Below, in pieces: positions 48,842 to 56,911 of a stretch of DNA of 64,000 nucleotides. The notes under the pieces are model-generated. The model had not been told where the DNA came from. It saw nothing but the letters and a program-made list of their open reading frames with translations, and did no database searches. Every line of letters starts with the position of its first letter. Positions within the stretch are counted from its first letter, which is position 1. The stretch covers positions 806,001 to 870,000 of the forward strand of contig NZ_CP023701.1 in NCBI RefSeq assembly GCF_008704535.1, read 5' to 3'. The stretch comes from Streptomyces subrutilus (GTDB taxonomy: Bacteria > Actinomycetota > Actinomycetes > Streptomycetales > Streptomycetaceae). Both the position numbers and the translations under genes were made by a program.

Positions 48842-49253
48842 CGTAGGCGAGTTGAGTCGCACGACGGGCGTCCCGGTGCCCACGATCAAGTTCCACCTGC
48901 GCGAAGGACTGCTTCCCGCACGCGAGTCGACCAGCCCGAATCAGGCCCGCCACGGCGAACGACACGTCCGCGGGCGGCACTTGATCCGGGCGTTCGCCGC
49001 TGTCGGCGGACTCCCGCTCGCCGCCGTCGGCAAGGTGGTCGAAGCGGTGGAGGACCTCGACCGCCCGGTGCGCGAGCTGCTGGGCGCGGCCCCCCGGACC
49101 GTGGATCTCGTCCCGGCGGCCACGGTCGGTCCGCGGTCCGGCCCGGAGACGGCCGATCGGGCGGCGTCCGCCCCGGAAGCACCGGCACCGCAGGCGCCGG
49201 GATCCGTTCCGGGTGAGACTGCCCAGAGAAAATCCGACGAGAGTCCCGGATAA
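48842..49253 (+). pseudogene. MerR-family regulator lacking its start
   Basis: From RVGELSRTTGVPVPTIKFHL through REGLLPARESTSPNQARHGE this is a standard MerR DNA-binding domain, followed by GGLPLAAVGKVVEAVEDLD. There is no usable start codon or ribosome site immediately before RVGELS. In-frame upstream codons run antisense to the membrane-protein remnant and are Pro/Arg-rich. The two remnants meet around 48811-48841, suggesting a deletion or rearrangement junction. If an upstream GTG were used, the protein could still be made, so pseudogene status is likely but not certain. Confidence 0.55.
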
Positions 49254-49329
49254 GTGTTATCGGGGCCGGTGTCGACGGTCTCCCAGGTATCGGGCATCAT
49301 CGACCGCCGGTACGGACAGGGAACATCAC

Positions 49330-51027
49330 ATGAGTACTCAGCACACGGCAGCGCTGGTGGCAGCGGCCCGCGCGGGCGATCCCCGCGCGCAGGACGAGCT
49401 CGTCGGCACCCACCTGCCGCTCGTCTACAACATCGTCGGGCGGGCCCTGAACGGGTCCCACGACGTGGACGACGTGGTGCAGGACACGATGCTGCGGGCC
49501 CTGGACGGGCTGGGCGGCCTGCGCGCGGACGAGAGTTTCCGCTCCTGGCTGGTCGCGATAGCGATGAACCGCGTACGGGCGCACTGGCAGGCCCGGCGCG
49601 ACGGCCTCGGCGAGAGCGGCCTGGAAGCGGCCGAGGACGTCGCCGACCCCGGCGCCGACTTCGTCGACCTGACCGTCGTACGGCTCAACCTGGCGGGACA
49701 GCGGCGCGAGACGGCCCGCGCCACCCGGTGGCTGGAGCCCGACGACCGGGCGCTGCTGTCGCTGTGGTGGCTGGAGTGCGCCGGGGAGCTGACCCGCGCC
49801 GAGGTGGCCGCGGCGCTGGAGCTGCCCGCGCAGCACACGGCCGTACGGGTGCAGCGGATGAAGGCGCAGCTGGAGGCGGCCCGGGTGGTGGAGCGGGCCC
49901 TGGAGGCCCAGCCGGCGTGCGGGGAGCTGCGGTCGGTGACGGCGGGGTGGGACGGCCGGCCCTCCGCCCTGTGGCGCAAGCGCATAGCCCGGCACGCCCG
50001 TGAGTGCGTACGGTGCTCCGGCCTGTGGGGCGGCCTGGTGCCGGCGGAGGGACTGCTGGCGGGTCTGGCCCTCGTGCCGGTCTCGGCGGCCCTGCTGGCA
50101 GGGGTGCGCGCGGCCGGGGCGGCCGGCTTCGACACCGCGGCCCGTGCCGTCGCCGCGGGTTCGGGAACGGACGGCGCGAATGCCGCCACCTGGATCTCGC
50201 CGGCCGTGTCCGGTCCCGGCCGGGCGGCCCGGCGCCGGGCGGGCGACCGGGGCGCCGCGGGCGAGGCGGGGCCGGCCTCGCGCGGGGCGCTGCGCAAGCG
50301 GCGCCGCAGCCGCCGGCGGGTGATCGGCGCGGCCGTGGTGGCCGCGTGCGTGGCCGGTGGCGGGCTGGCCTACCTCGGCAGCCTCCCCGGGTCCGGCGAC
50401 GCGGAGGCGGGCGGGGCCACGCCCGCCGCCCCGCTGTCCGCGCTGTCGGCGACCGGACCCGCCGCGCCGCTCCCGTCGGGCTCGGCCTCGGCGTCCCCGT
50501 CGCCCTCGGCGTCCGCCTCGCCCTCCCCGTCGGCGTCGGCGTCCCCCTCCACCGCGCCGAGCCCGAGCGAGAGCCCGACCCCGGCCCGGACCCGCTCCGC
50601 CGCTCCGGCCCCGAAGCCCTCGGCGCCCGCTCCGGCTCCCGCGCCGCCCGGTGTGGCCGGGCAGGTCGTGGCCCTGGTGAACAAGGAGCGGGCCGCGGCC
50701 GGCTGCGGCCCGCTGAAGGAGGACGGCCAGCTCCGTGCGGCCGCCCAGGGGCACTCCGACGACATGGCGGCGCGGGACTTCTTCGCGCACACCACCCCGG
50801 ACGGCAAGGACCCCGGCCAGCGGACCACCGCCGCCGGGTACCGCTGGTCGACGTACGGCGAGAACATCGCCAAGGGCCAGCAGACGGCCCAGTCCGTGAT
50901 GGAGTCCTGGATGAACAGCCCGGGCCACCGCGCCAACATCCTCAACTGCTCGTTCAAGGACATCGGCGTCGGCGTCCACCAGGGTGCGGGCGGCCCCTGG
51001 TGGACGCAGAACTTCGGGGCCCGGTAG
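49330..51027 (+). CDS. ECF-type sigma factor fused to a zinc motif, membrane helix and CAP domain
   Basis: 565 residues. Residues 1-190: sigma region 2 (HLPLVYNIVGRALNGSHDVD, DVVQDTMLRALDGL) and region 4 (TRAEVAAALELPAQHTAVRV). Then RHARECVRCSGLWGG near 225, an H-x3-C-x2-C as in zinc anti-sigma factors. A basic stretch (LRKRRRSRRRV) precedes a membrane helix (IGAAVVAACVAGGGLAYLGS) near 335. A Ser/Ala/Pro linker about 90 residues long follows. The C-terminal CAP/SCP domain (VVALVNKERAAAGCGPLKED, HSDDMAARDFFAHTTPDGKD, GENIAKGQ, MNSPGHRANILN) should lie outside the cell. The single polypeptide could join an external signal to transcription, perhaps by cleavage. Confidence 0.85.
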   Translation: MSTQHTAALVAAARAGDPRAQDELVGTHLPLVYNIVGRALNGSHDVDDVVQDTMLRALDGLGGLRADESFRSWLVAIAMNRVRAHWQARRDGLGESGLEAAEDVADPGADFVDLTVVRLNLAGQRRETARATRWLEPDDRALLSLWWLECAGELTRAEVAAALELPAQHTAVRVQRMKAQLEAARVVERALEAQPACGELRSVTAGWDGRPSALWRKRIARHARECVRCSGLWGGLVPAEGLLAGLALVPVSAALLAGVRAAGAAGFDTAARAVAAGSGTDGANAATWISPAVSGPGRAARRRAGDRGAAGEAGPASRGALRKRRRSRRRVIGAAVVAACVAGGGLAYLGSLPGSGDAEAGGATPAAPLSALSATGPAAPLPSGSASASPSPSASASPSPSASASPSTAPSPSESPTPARTRSAAPAPKPSAPAPAPAPPGVAGQVVALVNKERAAAGCGPLKEDGQLRAAAQGHSDDMAARDFFAHTTPDGKDPGQRTTAAGYRWSTYGENIAKGQQTAQSVMESWMNSPGHRANILNCSFKDIGVGVHQGAGGPWWTQNFGAR

Positions 51028-51043
51028 GCGGTCCGCCGCCGGC

Positions 51044-52435
51044 TCAGTGGTGGAAGCCCGACCTCGGCTCGGTGGCCGGGGCGGGCGGCGGCGAGGCCTT
51101 CAGGTGCTCGACGGACCGGCGCAGGTCGGCCACGAGCAGGGCGATCTGGTCGCGGGTCACTCCGTGGCGCACCAGGACCCGCTGGATGACCGTGTCCTGC
51201 CGGTCGGCGGGCAGCGGGTAGGAGGGCACCTGCCAGCCGCGCATCCGCAGCCGGTCGGAGAGGTCGTAGAGGCTGAACCCGGCCGCCTTCGGGTCGGTGA
51301 GCGTGTAGGAGACCGCGGGGAGGGCGCCCCGGCCGTCGTACAGCAGGGTGAACGGCCCCATGGCGGCCACCTCGCGGGCCAGGTACTGGGCGGTCTCCGC
51401 GCAGGCCTGCTGGACGCGCCGGTAGCCGGCCCGGCCGAGGCGCAGGAAGAGGTAGTACTGCGCGATGATCTCGCCGCCGGGCCGGGAGAAGTTGAGCGCG
51501 AAGGTCGGCATGTCGCCGCCCAGGTAGTCCACGTTGAAGACGAGGTCGGCCGGGAGGAGTTCCGCCGTGCGCCAGACGATCCAGCCGACGCCCAGCGGGG
51601 CGAGTCCGTACTTGTGGCCGGAGGTGTTGACGGAGGCGACGCGCGGCAGCCGGAAGTCCCACACCACGTCGGGGTGGAGGAAGGGGGCGACGAAGCCGCC
51701 GCTGGCGGCGTCGACGTGGATCGGCACGTCCCAGCCGTGTTCGGCCTGGATCCGGTCGAGGGCGGCGGCGAGCTCGGCGACGGGCTCGTAGTCGCAGGTG
51801 TAGGTGACGCCGAGGATGGCGACGACGCCGATGGTGTTCTCGTCGACGTGCATGGCGAGCTGGTGGGGCAGCAGGCCGGTGGCGCCCGGCTCCAGGGGGA
51901 CCTGGCGCAGCTCGACGTCGAAGTAGCGGGCGAACTTCTCCCAGCAGATCTGGACCGGGCCGCAGACCAGGTTGGGCCGGTCGGTGGGCAGGCCCTGGGC
52001 GCGGCGGCGTTCGCGCCAGCGCCACTTGAGGGCGAGGCCGCCGAGCATGGCGGCCTCGCTGGAGCCGGTGGTCGAGCAGCCGGTGGCGCCGGCGCCCGGG
52101 GGTGCGTTCCACAGGTCGGCCAGCATGTGGACGCAGCGGGACTCGATCTCGGCGGTCTGCGGGTACTCGTCCTTGTCGATCATGTTCTTGTCGAGGCACT
52201 CGTTCATCAGGCGGTGCACGCCGTCGTCCGACCAGGTGGTGCAGAAGGTGGCCAGGTTCTGGGCGGCGTTGCCGTCGAGGAGCAGCTCGTTGTGCAGGAG
52301 TTCGTAGACGACCTCGGTGGACGAGTGGTCCTCGGGCATCCGGTACTTGGGGAGGACCTGGCCGCTGAGGGCGGACGCGAACACGTCCGAGTCGGCGTCG
52401 GGGCCACGTACGTCCTTCGTCTCATGGAGAGCCAT
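51044..52435 (-). CDS. gadB: Glutamate decarboxylase
   Basis: 463 residues, the usual length. PLP-dependent group II decarboxylase: GCSTTGSSEAAMLGGLALKW, VPIHVDAASGGFVAPFL (cofactor Asp) and SVNTSGHKYGLAPLGVGW with the PLP lysine. It converts glutamate to GABA, consuming a proton in the cytoplasm. No gadC antiporter is adjacent. An AT-richer patch at 52436-52475 probably holds the promoter. Confidence 0.93.
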   Translation of the reverse strand: MALHETKDVRGPDADSDVFASALSGQVLPKYRMPEDHSSTEVVYELLHNELLLDGNAAQNLATFCTTWSDDGVHRLMNECLDKNMIDKDEYPQTAEIESRCVHMLADLWNAPPGAGATGCSTTGSSEAAMLGGLALKWRWRERRRAQGLPTDRPNLVCGPVQICWEKFARYFDVELRQVPLEPGATGLLPHQLAMHVDENTIGVVAILGVTYTCDYEPVAELAAALDRIQAEHGWDVPIHVDAASGGFVAPFLHPDVVWDFRLPRVASVNTSGHKYGLAPLGVGWIVWRTAELLPADLVFNVDYLGGDMPTFALNFSRPGGEIIAQYYLFLRLGRAGYRRVQQACAETAQYLAREVAAMGPFTLLYDGRGALPAVSYTLTDPKAAGFSLYDLSDRLRMRGWQVPSYPLPADRQDTVIQRVLVRHGVTRDQIALLVADLRRSVEHLKASPPPAPATEPRSGFHH

Positions 52436-52619
52436 ATCCGGACTATAGGGGAATTACGCCCATATCACCCTGAACCCGACTTCAGGAACCTTCAGGGTGG
52501 GTTCAGCCGGGCCCCGGAGAGTGGAGCCGTCGCCGCGGGTGACGGAACCCGCGGCCCACCTCCTCGGGAGCACCCATGCACGCCGGCCGCACACCGACCA
52601 CCGCCCGGCCTCGCCGGGC

Positions 52620-52977
52620 GCGGCCCCGGCGCCTCCTTCGCACCGACCTCCGGGCACCCCTCGGCGGCGCGCGACCTCAGCCTCGTGCTGCGCCCCGGCA
52701 GGGCCGCGCACCCCTTCCGGCTCGTCGCGGTCCAAGCCACCGGCATCGACGCCCGCGGGGTCACCGTGTACGCGGGCACCAGCCTGGAGACCGCCGAGCC
52801 CGGCCGTCACTGACGATGAACGCCACCCTGGACCGGCCGGAGGAGTCCGTGGACCGCCGGCGGCGGTTCGTGGCCGACGCCTCGCACGAGCTGCGCAACC
52901 CGATCGCCGCGCTGAGCGCCGGAGCGGGTCCGGGCGGACGGTTCACCCTGCGTCTTCCGGCCGACTCCGCGGTGTGA
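52620..52977 (+). pseudogene. Collapsed sensor histidine kinase
   Basis: Three pieces of a histidine kinase in order. A sensor-domain end in one frame (FRLVAVQATGIDARGVTVYA, GTSLETAEPG) runs to a stop at 52813. An ATG at 52816 then gives a 53-residue frame with the H-box RRRFVADASHELRNPIAAL, joined directly to AGPGGRFTLRLPAD, the last strand of the ATPase domain. The second membrane helix, HAMP region and nearly the whole ATPase domain are missing. Internal deletions explain this best. The 53-residue frame cannot be an active kinase. Confidence 0.7.
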
Positions 52978-53038
52978 CCCCTCTCATGAAAGCCCGCGTC
53001 GACCGGAGAACTTACTGTTCGATAGTGTCGGATACGCA

Positions 53039-53083
53039 GATCTTCCCGTCCGAGCCACTGGAGCCGGTACGGACGGGAAGATC
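53039..53083. promoter_or_regulatory. 14-base perfect inverted repeat upstream of melC1
   Basis: GATCTTCCCGTCCG (53039-53052) and CGGACGGGAAGATC (53070-53083) around 17 bases. It may be the terminator of the lost kinase gene, an RNA hairpin in the melC leader, or a protein site. No T-run follows. Confidence 0.55.
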
Positions 53084-53166
53084 ATCCAACTTGTTCTACC
53101 GGCAACTTGTCCACTCATGTCCGGATAGCAGCCACCCCTGCGCGGCGCCCTGATACCTCTTCGGCC

Positions 53167-53565
53167 ATGAACAAGATCACCCGCCGGCAGGCTCTGGGCA
53201 CGACTGCCGGTGCACTCGCCGTCCTCGGCATCACCGCCGCCGCCACGGGCGCCGACGCCAGCGCCGCCCCTCCCGCGTCCACACCCCCCGACGCGGGCAC
53301 CGTCGACGAGGTCTACCAGGGCCGCCGCATCCGGATAACCCCCGGCACGGGCGGGCACCACGGAGGCCACCACTCCCCCGGTCTGCCCACCGTCCTGATA
53401 GACGGCCGCGAACTGCACGTGATGCGGAACGCGGACGGCACCTGGATCAGCGTGGTCAACCACTACGAGACCTTCGCCGACCCGACCTCGCTGGCCCGCG
53501 CCGCCGTGCGCGAGCTCCAGGGCGCGGTCCTCGCGCCGTTCGCCCCGACGGGGGGCGCGGCATGA
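53167..53565 (+). CDS. melC1: Tyrosinase copper chaperone/cofactor
   Basis: 132 residues. Tat signal [20 protein letters not shown]. The mature domain matches MelC1: [14 protein letters not shown], a His cluster [48 protein letters not shown]. It delivers copper to apo-tyrosinase and escorts it through the Tat pathway. The stop overlaps the melC2 start (ATGA). The ribosome site is weak, so expression may depend on the upstream leader. Confidence 0.92.
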   Translation: MNKITRRQALGTTAGALAVLGITAAATGADASAAPPASTPPDAGTVDEVYQGRRIRITPGTGGHHGGHHSPGLPTVLIDGRELHVMRNADGTWISVVNHYETFADPTSLARAAVRELQGAVLAPFAPTGGAA

Positions 53566-54407
53566 CCGTGCGCAAGAACCAGGCCGCGCTCACCGCGGAC
53601 GAGAAGCGGGCCTTCACCGCAGCCCTGCACGAGCTCAAGCGCACGGGCGGCTACGACCACTTCGTGACCACACACAACGGCTTCATCATGGCCGACACCG
53701 ACTCGGGGGACCGGGTGGGCCACCGCTCCCCCTCCTTCCTGCCCTGGCACCGGCGCTTCCTGCTGGAGTTCGAGGCCGCCCTGCAGAAAGTGGACGCGAG
53801 CGTCGCGCTCCCGTACTGGGACTGGACCGCGGACCGCACCTCCCGCTCCTCCCTCTGGGCCGCCGACTTCCTCGGCGGCACCGGCCGGGCCCGTGACGGA
53901 CAGGTCCTCGACGGACCGTTCGCGTACGCCGCGGGGAAGTGGGACGTGAACGTGCGCGTGGACGCGCGCCCCTACCTGCGCCGCGCCCTCGGCGAGGGCG
54001 TCGCCCAGCTGCCGACCAAGGCCGAGGTGGACGCCGTGCTCGCCATGCCGGTCTACGACACGGCCCCCTGGAACAGCTCCTCCGGCGGCTTCCGCAACAA
54101 CCTGGAGGGCTGGCGCGGCGCCAACCTCCACAACCGGGTGCACGTGTGGGTGGGCGGCCAGATGGCCACCGGGGTCTCCCCCAACGACCCGGTGTTCTGG
54201 ATGCACCACGCCTACGTGGACAAGCTGTGGGCCGACTGGCAGGCGCGCCACCCGCAGTCCGCCTACCTGCCCGCCGCGGGCACGCCGAACGTGGTGGACC
54301 TGCACGACACGATGCGGCCGTGGAACGACGTGACCCCGGCCGAGCTGCTGGACCACCGGACGTTCTACACGTTCGACACCGAACCCGCGGCGGCCAGCCA
54401 GCGGTAG
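53562..54407 (+). CDS. melC2: Tyrosinase
   Basis: 281 residues, standard length. Type 3 copper centre: CuA histidines in [27 protein letters not shown]; CuB histidines in [12 protein letters not shown] and [19 protein letters not shown]. It oxidises tyrosine and o-diphenols to quinones for melanin. It has no signal of its own; export is with MelC1. The last 43 bases overlap the convergent response-regulator gene. Confidence 0.95.
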   Translation: MTVRKNQAALTADEKRAFTAALHELKRTGGYDHFVTTHNGFIMADTDSGDRVGHRSPSFLPWHRRFLLEFEAALQKVDASVALPYWDWTADRTSRSSLWAADFLGGTGRARDGQVLDGPFAYAAGKWDVNVRVDARPYLRRALGEGVAQLPTKAEVDAVLAMPVYDTAPWNSSSGGFRNNLEGWRGANLHNRVHVWVGGQMATGVSPNDPVFWMHHAYVDKLWADWQARHPQSAYLPAAGTPNVVDLHDTMRPWNDVTPAELLDHRTFYTFDTEPAAASQR

Positions 54408-55090
54408 TGCAGTTCGGGGCGGCCGACCTGGCCGTACCGGGGGCTGCGGTCCGCGCGGCCGGTGTCCACCAGGTGCTCCAGGTAGCGGCGGGCCGTGATC
54501 CGCGAGGTGCCCGCCGCTGCGGCCGCCCCCGCGGCGGTCAGCCCTTCGGGGGCCGCGCGCAGGAGTGCGGCGACCCGGTCCAGGGTCGGCGCGCTCAGCC
54601 CCTTGGGGAGCTCGGCCGGGCGCGGGGCACGCAGGGCGGCCATCGCGCGGTCCACGTCGTCCTGGCCGGCCGCCTCGCCCGCCGTCGCACGGAACTCCGC
54701 GTAGCGCAGCAGCCGTTCGCGCAGGGTGGGGAAGGCGAACGGCTTGAGCACGTACTGCACCACGCCCAGCGAGACGCTCTCGCGGACCACGGTCAGGTCG
54801 CGGGCGGAGGTCACCACGATCACGTCGACGGGGTGCCCGGCGGCGCGCAGGCCGCGCGCGAACCGCAGCCCGTGCCCGTCGGGCAGCGTCAGGTCGAGCA
54901 GGAGGAGGTCCACCCGGGTCCGCTCCAGGACCCGGGTGGCCTCGGCGAGCGAGTGCACGGCGGCGACCGCGGTGAAGCCGGGCACCCGGCCGACGTAGAG
55001 GGCGTGCGCGTCGGCGGCGACCGGGTCGTCCTCGATCACCAGCACCCGTACGGGCCCGCCGCCCGTGACGCCGCCCGTCGTGGCGCTCAC
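54365..55090 (-). CDS. CitB/DcuR-family response regulator
   Basis: About 241 residues; GTG overlaps the kinase stop. Receiver: VLVIEDDPVAADAHALYV, phospho-Asp in VDLLLLDLTLPDGHG, Lys in YVLKPFAF. The C-terminal HTH of the CitT/DcuR type is LTAAGAAAAAGTSRITARRY with LHYRWLA at the end. It presumably controls the dicarboxylate carrier gene beyond the kinase. Its 3' end runs antisense into melC2. Confidence 0.9.
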   Translation of the reverse strand: MSATTGGVTGGGPVRVLVIEDDPVAADAHALYVGRVPGFTAVAAVHSLAEATRVLERTRVDLLLLDLTLPDGHGLRFARGLRAAGHPVDVIVVTSARDLTVVRESVSLGVVQYVLKPFAFPTLRERLLRYAEFRATAGEAAGQDDVDRAMAALRAPRPAELPKGLSAPTLDRVAALLRAAPEGLTAAGAAAAAGTSRITARRYLEHLVDTGRADRSPRYGQVGRPELHYRWLAAAGSVSNV

Positions 55091-56805
55091 GCCGGTCCGC
55101 CCGCGGTCCGGCCGGCCGCCGCACCCGGGGTCCGGGGCGCTCCGGCGTCCCGCCCCGCCCCAGGACCGGCGGCCCGGCGCTCCCCCGCCGGGTCGCCACC
55201 CGCCCCGGCCTCCGCCCCGGCCAGCGGGAGCCGGACGGTGAACTCGGCGCCGCCACCGGGGCCCGGTGCCGCGGTGACCGTGCCGCCGTAGCGGTGGGCC
55301 ACCTGTCGCACCAGCGCGAGCCCGAGGCCGCGACCCTCCCCCTTGCCCGACCAGCCCCGACGGAAGACGTCCACCCCTTCCGGCAGCCCGGGGCCGTTGT
55401 CGGCGACGCGCAGCAGCAGTTCGCGGCCGGCCGGGCGCAGGGTCACCGCGATCCGCGCGGCGGGCACGGCGGTGAGGGCGTCGACGGCGTTGTCGATCAG
55501 GTTGCCGAGCACGGTGACCAGGTCGCGGGCCGGAGGCAGCCCGGCCCCGGCCGCGAGGCTGCGGCTGTCGGGGGTCACCACGAGCTCGACCCCGCGTTCG
55601 TGCGCCTGGGCGGCCTTGCCGAGCAGCAGGGCCACGAGCACCGGTTCGCCGACCGCCGTGATCACCTCGTCGGTGAGCGCCTGGGCCAGTTGCAGTTCGG
55701 CGGTGGCGAACTCCACCGCCTCGCGCTCGCGGCCGAGCTCGATGAGGGAGACCACGGTGTGCAGCCGGTTGGCCGCCTCGTGGGCCTGCGAGCGCAGCGC
55801 CTGGGTGAATCCGCGTTCGTGGTCCAACTCGCCGGTCAGCGACTGGAGTTCGGTGTGGTCGCGCAGGGTGACGACGGTACCGCGGCGGCCGCCGCCGGCG
55901 ACCGGCGAGCTGTTGACGACGAGCACCCGGTCGACCGTCAGGTGCACCTCGTCCACCCGGGGGCGGTCGGCCAGCAGGGCGCCGGTGAGCGGCGCGGGCA
56001 GTCCGAGGTCGGCGACGGCGGTGCCCGTCATCTCTCCGCGCAGGGCGAGGAGTTCGCGTCCGGCGTCGTTGATGAGGGTGATCCTGCGTTGGCCGTCGAG
56101 CATGAGCAGCCCCTCGCGGACCCCGTGCAGGGCCGCCTGGTGGTAGTCGTACATCCGGCTCAGTTCGGCCGCGTTCATGCCGTGGGTGTGACGGCGCAGC
56201 CGGGCGTTGACCACGTACGTGCCGGCGCCGCCCAGGGCGAGCGCGGCGGCGGCGACCCAGGCGAGGGCGGAGAGCTGTGCGGCGAGCCGGTCGCTGATGG
56301 CGCGGACGGTGATGCCGGCGCTGACCATCCCGACGACCCGGCCGCCGTCGACGAGCGGGGTGACCACGCGGATGGAGGGCCCGAGGGTGCCGGTGTAGGT
56401 CTCGCTGAAGGTCTCGCCGCGCAGGGCGGGCCGCGTGGTGCCGAGGAAGCGCTCGCCGATCCGGCCCGGGTCGGGGTGGGTCCAGCGGCGCCCGGCCGGG
56501 TCCATGATCGTCACGAAGTCCACGCCGGAGTCGATCCGCACCTGCTCGGCGTAGGGCTGGAGCCGGAGCGAGGGATCGGAACCGCCCGCCGCCTCCCGTA
56601 CGGCCTCGCGGACCGACGGGGAGTCGGCGACCGCGCGGGCGACGGCCCCGGCCTGGCGCCGGGCGGCATCCTCGGCCTGGCCGCGCGCGGTGGCGTGGGC
56701 GAAGACGGCGCAGCCGGCGACGACGACGGCGACCAGCAGCACCTGCATGGCGAAGAGCTGGCCGGCGAGGCTGCGCGGGCCGCGGGGCCGGAGCAATCGG
56801 AACAT
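55087..56805 (-). CDS. CitA/DcuS-family sensor histidine kinase
   Basis: About 572 residues from ATG 56805. Membrane helix LFAMQVLLVAVVVAGCAVFA, an extracytoplasmic PAS domain with the family RIDSGVDFVTIMDPAGRRWT and HPDPGRIGERFLGT, a second helix (ALAWVAAAALALGGAGTYVV), a cytoplasmic PAS, SPOB_a-type HALRSQAHEAANRLHTVVSL and HATPase (NLIDNAVDALTAV, GRGLGLALVRQVAHRYGG). It senses citrate or C4-dicarboxylates and phosphorylates the coupled regulator. The divergent symporter gene supports this. Confidence 0.92.
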   Translation of the reverse strand: MFRLLRPRGPRSLAGQLFAMQVLLVAVVVAGCAVFAHATARGQAEDAARRQAGAVARAVADSPSVREAVREAAGGSDPSLRLQPYAEQVRIDSGVDFVTIMDPAGRRWTHPDPGRIGERFLGTTRPALRGETFSETYTGTLGPSIRVVTPLVDGGRVVGMVSAGITVRAISDRLAAQLSALAWVAAAALALGGAGTYVVNARLRRHTHGMNAAELSRMYDYHQAALHGVREGLLMLDGQRRITLINDAGRELLALRGEMTGTAVADLGLPAPLTGALLADRPRVDEVHLTVDRVLVVNSSPVAGGGRRGTVVTLRDHTELQSLTGELDHERGFTQALRSQAHEAANRLHTVVSLIELGREREAVEFATAELQLAQALTDEVITAVGEPVLVALLLGKAAQAHERGVELVVTPDSRSLAAGAGLPPARDLVTVLGNLIDNAVDALTAVPAARIAVTLRPAGRELLLRVADNGPGLPEGVDVFRRGWSGKGEGRGLGLALVRQVAHRYGGTVTAAPGPGGGAEFTVRLPLAGAEAGAGGDPAGERRAAGPGAGRDAGAPRTPGAAAGRTAGGPA

Positions 56806-56911
56806 GGCGTTCAGTGTGCACCGGGCCGTGAACTCAATGAACGCAAGGGTGACCGGGGTCACAGGGTCGCGCGATGGTCCTCCCGGGACGTATTCACCAC
56901 CAGGAGGCATC

